The translations under genes were made by a program, and so were the position numbers. DNA of 64,000 nucleotides, taken from the NCBI RefSeq assembly GCF_021044685.1, contig NZ_CP088014.1:1488001-1552000 (forward strand). Direction: 5' to 3'. This stretch comes from Bradyrhizobium daqingense. Its GTDB lineage: Bacteria; Pseudomonadota; Alphaproteobacteria; Rhizobiales; Xanthobacteraceae. A model generated the notes under the pieces. That model saw only the letters and a program-made list of their open reading frames with translations, was not told where the DNA came from and searched no databases. Positions 57,109 to 64,000 of this stretch are shown piece after piece. Position 1 is the stretch's first letter. Every line of letters starts with the position of its first letter.

Positions 57109-57291
57109 CACTTCCAAAGGTTTGAGCACATCTTGGCCGATCGCAGGCGCTGGGTCGTCGAGCGCACCTTTGCGTGGCTCGGCAGATGTGGGCATCTCTG
57201 CAAAGACTTCGAAGGTTCCGCCGCTACCGAGCTCGCCTGGCCGCTCGTCGCCCATCTGAGGCTCCTAACTCGCCGATTGGCCAGGCCTTGA
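57109..57291 (+). mobile_element. Fragment of another IS5-type transposase
   Basis: About 60 residues, HFQRFEHILADRRRWVVER, TFAWLGRCGHLCKDFEGSA and LVAHLRLLTRRLA, the C-terminus of a transposase different from the neighbouring IS5. No inverted repeats could be matched. Confidence 0.65.
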
Positions 57292-57454
57292 GACATCTAT
57301 GTTTTTTGAGTGAGGCTCTCAGGACAGGCGCTCGGCGAATTTCGAACCTCGACCTCGGGGCTGCTCCAACTGGTTAACTTGACTGTGCCGTCTTGACGAG
57401 TCTGGGCAAAGGCTTCTATATGTGGTGTCGTAGTGGTTTTAAATTCGCATATAT

Positions 57455-57575
57455 GGTGGCACGGTGTTAGGGGGGAACCCATTGTGTCGGCAGCGGCTAT
57501 TCCGAGGCATTAGCGCGACAGCGCTGGGAAGGCCGACAGCCGCAGCGACCCGCGAGCCAGGAAACCTACCGCGAC
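57455..57575 (+). promoter_or_regulatory. Cobalamin (B12) riboswitch upstream of nrdAB
   Basis: The B12 box GAGCCAGGAAACCTACC (57554-57570) is preceded by GGGAAGGC (57526-57533) and a GCGA element (57544-57547), in the order and spacing of the cobalamin riboswitch core. GGGGGGAACCC and GGTGGCAC upstream resemble the 5' conserved parts. B12 binding usually turns the downstream gene off. The gene downstream is a B12-independent ribonucleotide reductase, which makes physiological sense if a B12-dependent class II enzyme exists elsewhere in the genome. Confidence 0.85.
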
Positions 57576-57612
57576 AGAACCCATGTCCTCGGGCGGGGTG
57601 CCCGGTGGGTCG

Positions 57613-57650
57613 CTTGCAGCCGGGGACATTTGCCCGGTCCCCTCGCAAGT
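57613..57650 (+). terminator. Candidate expression-platform hairpin of the riboswitch
   Basis: CTTGC...GGGGAC-ATTTGCCCG-GTCCCC...GCAAG forms a long hairpin (57613-57650) between the riboswitch and the nrdA start. It lacks a T run, so control may be by rho or at translation. The ATG is 42 bases downstream. Confidence 0.45.
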
Positions 57651-57691
57651 CGTCCGCACGGTCCCAGCCCCCAAATATCACGGGGTTGCCG

Positions 57692-59635
57692 ATGTCGGCG
57701 TCTTACGATTTCGATCAGTATGGTCATCTCATTGAGCTGCCGAGTGTGCGGCAGCCCTCAGCGCAGGCAAAGCCTACCACACCTGAACTGTGTCTTGTGC
57801 AGCCCCCAGCATTGCCGGCTCCCCTGCCGAGGCCCCCCGCGCGATCGCCAACTCCGTCTGACCTTTCGCTCGATCGGTCGCGCGACGACCTGCTGACCTC
57901 GTTTGGTAGGCTGACGCTGACCGACCGCTATCTGCTCGCCGGCGAAGGCCTCCAGGACATGTTCGCCCGAGTGTCTTGCGCCTTCGCGGACAATGTTGCG
58001 CATGCCCAACGTCTATATGATGCGATGTCTCGGCTGTGGTTCATGCCGGCCACACCGGTGCTCTCCAACGGCGGCACGACGCGCGGCCTTCCGATCTCGT
58101 GCTTCCTTAACTCAGTGTCGGACTCGCTCGAAGGCATCGTCGGCACCTGGAACGAGAACGTCTGGCTTGCTTCCAATGGCGGCGGCATCGGCACCTACTG
58201 GGGTAATGTTCGCTCAATCGGCGAGAAGGCGAGGGGCGGCGTCACCTCGGGCATCATCCCGTTCATCCACGTCACGGACGGCCTCACGCTGGCGATCAGC
58301 CAGGGCTCGTTGCGGCGCGGCTCGGCGGCGGTCTATCTCGATATCCACCATCCCGAGATCGAGGAGTTCCTCGAGATCCGCAAGGCGTCTGGTGACTTCA
58401 ACCGCAAGAGCCTCAACCTACATCACGGCATCAACGTCACCGACGAGTTCATGTGTGCCGTGGGCGCCGGCACCGCATTCGCTCTGCGCAGCCCGAAGAC
58501 TAACGAGGTCGTCCGCGAGATCGACGCCCGCCAGCTGTGGCAACGCATCCTTGAGAACCGGCTGCAGACCGGCGAGCCTTATCTCTTGTTCATCGACACC
58601 GTGAACCGTGCGCTCCCCAAGCACCAGCGCGAGCTCGGCCTCGAGGTCTCGACCTCCAACCTGTGCAGCGAGATTACCCTGTCGACCGGCATCGATCATC
58701 GCGGCGAGGAGCGCACCGCGGTTTGCTGCCTGTCGTCGCTCAACCTCGAGACCTGGGACCAGTGGAATGAGGAGCCCGGCTTCATAGAGGACGTCATGCG
58801 CTTCCTAGACAACGTGCTCACGCACTTCATCACGGTGGCGCCGGACGGAATGAAGCGTGCCCGCTACGCCGCCCTGCGCGAGCGCTCCGTTGGCCTCGGC
58901 GTCATGGGCTTCCACTCGTTTCTCCAGGCCAAGGGCATTCCAATGGAGGGTACCTTGGCCAAGTCATTCAATCTGAACATGTTCCGAAAACTCCGTCGCG
59001 AAGCCGACGCCGCATCCGTGGCGCTCGCTCGCGAGCGTGGCCCGTGCCCGGATGCCCTGGAACGCGGCGTGATGGCGCGCTTCAGCCACAAGATCGCAAT
59101 CGCGCCGACCGCCTCGATCAGCATCATCTGCGGGGGCACCAGCGCCTGCACTGAGCCGATCCCGGCCAACATCTACACCCACAAGACGCTATCCGGCGCC
59201 ATCTCGGTGCGCAATCCGCACCTCGCTAAGGTGCTGGCCGCGAAAGGCGCCGACACCTCGGCGACCTGGGAGTCGATCATCGCGCACGACGGATCGGTCG
59301 CCCATCTCGACGTCCTGTCGGAGCACGAGAAAGCGATCTTTCGCACCGCCTTCGAGATCGACCAGCGCTGGATCGTCGAGCTTGCCGCCGACCGCGCCGC
59401 GTTGATTTGCCAGAGCCAGTCGATCAACCTCTATCTGCCGGCCGACGTCGATAAGTGGGACCTCCACATGCTGCACTGGACGGCGTGGAAGCGTGGGGTG
59501 AAGAGCCTCTACTACTGTCGATCAAAGTCGATCTCGCGCGCGGCGTTCGCCGGCAAGATTGCCGGGGATGCAACGCCGACGCAGCAGCCGGCGCGGCAGC
59601 GCACCGACTATGAGGAGTGCCTCGCATGTCAGTGA
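57692..59635 (+). CDS. nrdA: Class I ribonucleoside-diphosphate reductase, alpha subunit
   Basis: A 647-residue catalytic subunit that makes deoxyribonucleotides. The catalytic triad is in STSNLCSEITL (N, C, E). The redox cysteines are in GLPISCFLNSVSDS and TAVCCLSSLNLE. The radical-transfer tyrosine pair is in GVKSLYYCRS. The C-terminus ends YEECLACQ, with the CxxC that thioredoxin reduces. It is shorter than E. coli NrdA (761) and seems to lack the N-terminal ATP cone. ATG 57692 (MSASYDFDQYG) was chosen over upstream in-frame codons that lie within the riboswitch. nrdB overlaps its last 10 bases. Confidence 0.93.
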   Translation: MSASYDFDQYGHLIELPSVRQPSAQAKPTTPELCLVQPPALPAPLPRPPARSPTPSDLSLDRSRDDLLTSFGRLTLTDRYLLAGEGLQDMFARVSCAFADNVAHAQRLYDAMSRLWFMPATPVLSNGGTTRGLPISCFLNSVSDSLEGIVGTWNENVWLASNGGGIGTYWGNVRSIGEKARGGVTSGIIPFIHVTDGLTLAISQGSLRRGSAAVYLDIHHPEIEEFLEIRKASGDFNRKSLNLHHGINVTDEFMCAVGAGTAFALRSPKTNEVVREIDARQLWQRILENRLQTGEPYLLFIDTVNRALPKHQRELGLEVSTSNLCSEITLSTGIDHRGEERTAVCCLSSLNLETWDQWNEEPGFIEDVMRFLDNVLTHFITVAPDGMKRARYAALRERSVGLGVMGFHSFLQAKGIPMEGTLAKSFNLNMFRKLRREADAASVALARERGPCPDALERGVMARFSHKIAIAPTASISIICGGTSACTEPIPANIYTHKTLSGAISVRNPHLAKVLAAKGADTSATWESIIAHDGSVAHLDVLSEHEKAIFRTAFEIDQRWIVELAADRAALICQSQSINLYLPADVDKWDLHMLHWTAWKRGVKSLYYCRSKSISRAAFAGKIAGDATPTQQPARQRTDYEECLACQ

Positions 59636-60699
59636 TCGATCTATCGCGCGCCGATCCGCGCACGTTGATCGGCAAGGGACGCGTCGGCCTCCTTGACTCG
59701 ACCGGCAGCTACGACGTCGATCGCTATGCCTGGGCTTACGAGTTCTGGAAGCGCCAGCAGCAGACCCACTGGATGGGCGAGGAGGTGCCGCTCGGCGCCG
59801 ACCTCAACGACTGGGCTTCGGGCCGCGTCACCGACAGCGAGCGCGCGCTGCTCACCCAGATCTTCCGTTTCTTCACTCAGTCGGACATCGAGGTCGGCGA
59901 CAACTATTTCAAGCGGTACATTCCGATCTTCCAGCCACTCACCGTCCAGATGATGATGGCCGCTTTCACTAACATGGAGACGGTTCATATCGACGCCTAT
60001 GCCCTGCTACTCAAGACGCTCGGTATGCCTAAGACCGAGTTCGAGGCATTCCGCGGCTATGCGCAGATGCGCGCCAAGGCGGACTACATGCACGAGTTCG
60101 GCGTCGACAGCGTGGCGGATGTCGCCCGTACCCTGGCGATGTTCGGCGCCTTCACCGAAGGCATGGCCTTGTTCGCCAGCTTCGCCATGCTGCTCAACTT
60201 CCCACGCCACAACAAAATGAACGGCATGGGACAGATCGTAAGCTGGTCAGTGCGCGACGAGAGTCTCCACTGCGAGGGCATCATCAAGCTATTTCACGAA
60301 TGGCACCGCGAAACCGGCGCGGTGACGCGCCCCGTCCGCGACGACATTGTCGACGTAGCCAAGACCATGGTGAAGCTGGAGGAGAACTTCGTCGAGCTCG
60401 CCTTCGGCCTTGGCAAGATCGAGGGGATGCTGCCTGAGCATATCCACGCCTACGTCCGCTACGTCGCCGACTGGCGACTGGCCCAACTCCGGATTGCCCC
60501 GGTCTTCGGCTTCTTCGAGGCGAAGGAGGGCGGGTTCACCCAGCTCAAGGCGCATCCGCTGCCGTGGCTCGTCGAGATTCTCAATGGCGTCGAGCACGCC
60601 AATTTCTTCGAGCAGCGCGCCACGGAGTACTCCAAGGCGGCGAGCCGCGGCAGCTGGGACGGAGAAGACGGGGTGTGGGCGACTTTCGGCCGTATCTAG
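59626..60699 (+). CDS. nrdB: Class I ribonucleotide reductase, beta subunit
   Basis: A 357-residue radical-generating subunit. The di-iron ligands are visible: D87 in FFTQSDIEVGDNY, E118 and H121 in NMETVHIDAY, E178 in GAFTEGMALF, and E212 and H215 in RDESLHCEG. The radical tyrosine is Y125, four residues after H121, so this is a tyrosyl-radical type enzyme. It starts at ATG 59626 inside the end of nrdA, which implies translational coupling and joint control by the riboswitch. No thioredoxin, nrdI or nrdH gene follows. Confidence 0.93.
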   Translation: MSVIDLSRADPRTLIGKGRVGLLDSTGSYDVDRYAWAYEFWKRQQQTHWMGEEVPLGADLNDWASGRVTDSERALLTQIFRFFTQSDIEVGDNYFKRYIPIFQPLTVQMMMAAFTNMETVHIDAYALLLKTLGMPKTEFEAFRGYAQMRAKADYMHEFGVDSVADVARTLAMFGAFTEGMALFASFAMLLNFPRHNKMNGMGQIVSWSVRDESLHCEGIIKLFHEWHRETGAVTRPVRDDIVDVAKTMVKLEENFVELAFGLGKIEGMLPEHIHAYVRYVADWRLAQLRIAPVFGFFEAKEGGFTQLKAHPLPWLVEILNGVEHANFFEQRATEYSKAASRGSWDGEDGVWATFGRI

Positions 60700-61988
60700 C
60701 CCATTTTATTCATGCTAGCGGCATTGACAGCGGCAGGCGCCGATAGTCGTCGCCGTCACCCGCCAGCATGACAAAGGCATAGAACCGGACCTCCTCATCG
60801 TGGCGTCTTGATTGCAGCGCGACAAAGCCGGACACACAGATGGTTTGTTGGGTTAAGCCGGTACATGCGCTCCATTGCTGATGGCGGCTAGGGTTTACAG
60901 TATTTCCGCAGGTCGGTGAGGTGGGTCTCGTCAACCACCTTCATGAAGTCAATCAGCGCAACACGGCTACGCCCTTGAGCAGACGAATGTTCTCGATGAT
61001 CGCCACGGCCGCCCCCCTCTTAGGGCTAGAGGGGATTACTATCACGCAATCGGAAGTTGTAAAGAGGGGCAACCCTGTCAAAGGGGGTCATCTTCATTGC
61101 AGCCCGGTCGGATCAGGCAAACCGATTTGTTCTTCATCCCCCTTCGCGTTTGATTTCGTCGCCGACCCACTGGCGGTCTTCCTCGGCCGTGGCTTCGCGG
61201 AGGTGATCTACTACGAGCAGACGCTGGCAATGCGGCTCGGATGACAGCCGCGTTTCTGTCCTAACACAAGAGTTCCGCTTCAGCGCTGCCGATCCACCTC
61301 TCGAGATTTTGCATCCGCTCTCCGAGGCGCTCCCAATTGATCCGCGCCAGCGGGGGTTCGGCAGGCTGATCGGGCGCAGAGATCGGCAGCGACGATGACG
61401 CAAGCCATCACGTCGTCGACGTTATGTCCCACCCTCGCACGAGCGCCGCTTCGACCGCTCGTCGGCCTTTCGTCCGAGGTGGCCAGTGCGGCCTCGACCT
61501 GGTCGACCAAGTCGTAGCACGAAGGTGCGCCCGGCTCGCACCTCGGCTCGCATTTCAGTGCGCTGCCTGTGCGATGAGCGTGCTGCGGCCGACCGGAACG
61601 ATTGTAATCGATGACCTGTGTCTCCCTAAGCGAGGGCCGGGTTAACTACGACGGTCGACAAAACTATTTTTTGCCTCATCATTCTCCGACGGCCGGAAAG
61701 CCGACGGTGATGCAGGTGGAGGCACGGGGCCGGGAAATCGGCGCAGCCAGCCACTAAGCGGCTGGCGTTCGACCACGGCAGCACGCTTGAGTTCGCCGCG
61801 ATCTCGCCGTGGCGCTGCGTCATAACCAGATCAGCCAGATTCCTTTGAACCACGCCTAACCAGCTCGAGCCGATGTACCGACAAGAAGCCGATAGCGCTA
61901 TTGATGCGAGTCCCTGTTGCCAAGGTTTCTATGCCGCGATGCGGCTCAGGATATTGGTGCGAACCCGCGCCATTTTGGCGAAGATCGA
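60700..61988. other. Unrecognised 1.3 kb after nrdB
   Basis: No convincing gene. A minus-strand piece near 60900-61010 encodes AIIENIRLLKGVAVLR and VVDETHLTDLRKY but is not in one frame and is not recognised. No clear terminator after nrdB was found. Confidence 0.35.
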
Positions 61989-62734
61989 TCAATAGGTCGT
62001 GGCGATCACGCCACCCCACCGGTAGTTCACACGGACCAAGCCGATATCGACGTCCTGACCGATACGGGCAGTCCCTGCAAAAGTGCCCACCGGAACACCC
62101 ACGAGTCCGGGTGAAAAAAAGAAATCCACATCCCGACGACCCATGAACAGGTGGTCGTATTCAACGCCGATGGACCAGTTCGGAGCAAAGCCAAATTCAA
62201 GGCCCGCCCCTACCGTGCCGCCCCAACGAGTTTCGCTGCCGTTGTCGATAGTGAGCCCGGTCGCAAAATCGGAGACCCGGTATTTGTCACGGACGACTGC
62301 AGCCCCACCTCTTACATAGAGCAGCACGTTATTCCAAGCATAGCCGACTTGGCCCGTGAACAGGCCGAATGCATCAAGCGTGGAGTCATCCCGGACGCCT
62401 GCGAAAGCAAGGTTCGCGTTGGAGCCCTTGAAATCGGCCCAATTGCCCTGCGTCTCCAGACCGAACACCGAGTTCGCTATTTGCCAGCGGTAGCCGATGT
62501 GACCGCCCACCGTGCCTCCCGTCGCATGATGGCGCCCCATGCCAACGGGCGGAGCGACGACCACGCCGCCGGCGTTGACCACGTCCCAGCACTGCCGACG
62601 TAGAAGCCGCTCCAATCATAGATCGGAATGACCGCCGGAGGCGCTTTGAAGTAAGGCCGCGCGGCCGGATCAACGGCAGAGGCAGGAGCAGCCAGCGTGT
62701 TGAGGGCTACCGTGCCCGCTAGCAATTTTTTTAT
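61989..62734 (-). pseudogene. Outer-membrane beta-barrel protein (Omp25/31-like), frameshifted
   Basis: Read leftward from 62734, KKLLAGTVALNTLAAPASAV looks like a signal peptide, followed by PIYDWSGFYVGSAG, the start of the porin-like barrel of rhizobial Omp25/31 proteins. The frame then changes to one that continues GGHIGYRWQIANSVFGLETQ, NWADFKGS, WSIGVEYDHLFMGRRDVDF and ends VRVNYRWGGVIATTY. The codon where ATG is expected reads ATA. With one frameshift and a damaged start it is probably inactive. Confidence 0.65.
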
Positions 62735-63462
62735 TCTTCTGAATCCCAGTTTCGAATTCGACGCCCCCGACGGGATATTGACGACGATTGCCACGTTTCC
62801 GCCACCTCCATCAACTGCAAGGGTTGGTAGTTGACGGGGTCGCAAGCGCCGCCTGAGCGGCCGGTCGATGGGCAAAGTGCATGTCGGGTCGGTCGCGGAT
62901 GCTGTCCGCCGACTGTTGATTAAGTGGCTTGACCCGAAAATGTCTAATCGCGGTTACCCGTCCTGCGCGGCTTCGAGCACATCAGCATGACAAGAGTCAG
63001 CGCATCGACAGCGAGTCAGTTTCCTGATTGCAGCTGCTCCGCGTGTCCTCGTTCCGCCCGTATCGACCGTTCGTCGGCCATTGGATGCAAGTGTTCCCGC
63101 TTACGGCGAAGCTTCGACGGACGAGCCGCATTCAATCCATTTCGTTCCGGGCGGACGATGCATCCGCAGTAAGACGGAGGCGTGTGTAGGGGCCGGCGAT
63201 AAGGCTCGGCGCCGCATCGAGTTAAGAGTCCAGAATTTCTTGCTGCGGCTGGCCTTCTCGATCACGGCCAGTACCCTCTTCGATACATGAAATTTGAGCC
63301 GCGAAACAGGCCGAGCGACATCCCGAGAACTGGCTATTCCAGGAGCTCTCACAGAACTCCCAGCCGAGTTCGGTATTGAACGACTGCGCTCGGAGCGGCC
63401 GACTACGGCACCCATCTCCAACAGCCACGTGAGCCGGTTGCTGGAAGACCGGGCGCCGTGTC
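62735..63462. other. Unrecognised stretch upstream of the Omp remnant
   Basis: About 730 bases with no gene recognised on either strand. Confidence 0.35.
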
Positions 63463-63600
63463 GTCTTCGCCTTCATCGTCACCGAGTTCGATGCAGAAGC
63501 TGCAACGGCGCAGTTCGGCAAGGTCGCCGATCCGCTCCGTCCCAAACTCGAAGCGGCGATGATCCCTGAGTGCGCTCTCGCGCATCCGAAGCTGAGCAAA
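63463..63600 (+). mobile_element. Possible IS256-type transposase fragment
   Basis: One plus-strand frame encodes FAFIVTEFDAEAATAQFGKV, then ADPLRPKLEAAM, which resembles the region of IS256 transposases before the catalytic glutamate. Neither end is preserved. From 63601 to 64000 nothing further is recognised. Confidence 0.35.
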
Positions 63601-64000
63601 GGCGTCAAACGAACGGCGCCTTCGAGAGCTATCGCACGCTCGATCCCGTGGCTCTGCTGGCGGAGATGAGGGACGCCAAGATCGAGCTCGGCACGCGTAT
63701 CGGCGCCCGGCCGCCCCTTGCTTGCTGCCAACGGAGGGAGAGGCTACTGCGATAAGAAATATCATGTCTTGTCGATACGGGCTTAGTCGTGTCGCGTGAT
63801 CATTTTCATTCACGACGCATCCTCGATTGTCGAATTAGCGAACCAGGTTCAAGGCATTCGCTTTTGCGGAAAATGCTACCCCCTGCGCCGAAATGTTACT
63901 GTCCGCTGCAATCGATTTGGTTCGGCTTGATACCCCGGAACTGTCCACGCAAGGCTGTGACTGTGATTTGTTTTGACGGGGTCTTCGTTGGCCCACCACG

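Overview
The window looks like a GC-rich alphaproteobacterium of the Rhizobiales, most likely Bradyrhizobium or a close relative. I infer this from gene families and the density of insertion sequences; no rRNA or tRNA gene was seen to fix the taxon. The left 25 kb is the conserved accessory and transfer half of an integrative and conjugative element (ICE) of the Mesorhizobium/Bradyrhizobium symbiosis-island type. The right 38 kb is a mosaic of cargo genes, broken genes and nested insertion sequences. Region 1 (0-14 kb): ImmA/IrrE peptidase, exonuclease I, a broken GHKL ATPase, then DUF932, ParB, a Toprim protein, DUF2493, an unknown gene, a membrane protein, a SAM methyltransferase, a cold-shock protein and DUF736. 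Two pairs of these genes carry similar 5' leaders whose hairpins keep their shape while the paired bases change, which suggests two cis-acting RNA families. Region 2 (14.2-25.4 kb): a regulatory and transfer module. It has an XRE repressor (QseC-like) next to a double palindrome, a small DUF2285 antiactivator (QseM-like), an activator split in two frames (FseA-like, DUF6499 plus DUF2285), an excisionase-like HTH protein (RdfS-like), a RepA-like protein, ParA, an RHH protein, DUF2840, TraF peptidase, DUF736, a lytic transglycosylase, a candidate oriT, a VirD2-type relaxase, the TraG coupling protein and an RHH protein. The trb type IV secretion operon that should follow is missing. Only the first codons of trbB (25.3 kb) and the end of trbI plus the start of a DUF2274 gene (29.4 and 32.2 kb) remain, so this copy should be unable to transfer itself without help. 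Region 3 (25.4-36.3 kb): debris filling that gap. It holds a GFA protein, ATPase, amino-acid ABC transporter, IS66, dipeptide permease and polysaccharide deacetylase fragments, an IS21 element inserted in trbI, serine recombinases and an NYN-domain fragment. Region 4 (35.5-47.7 kb): cargo metabolism. It holds an acetoacetate-decarboxylase-family protein, a short-chain dehydrogenase and oleate hydratase, then (past IS fragments and an intact IS630) a RoxA-like di-heme cytochrome c and a cytochrome P450. Together these suggest oxidative modification of unsaturated fatty acids or isoprenoids; substrate is inference. Region 5 (48.7-57.3 kb): an IS21 element into which an IS3 element and a serine recombinase have inserted, a GNAT acetyltransferase and an IS5 element. 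Region 6 (57.4-60.7 kb): a cobalamin riboswitch followed by overlapping class I ribonucleotide reductase genes nrdA and nrdB. This should switch off the B12-independent enzyme when B12 is available. The last 3 kb hold a broken outer-membrane protein gene and little else that can be recognised.
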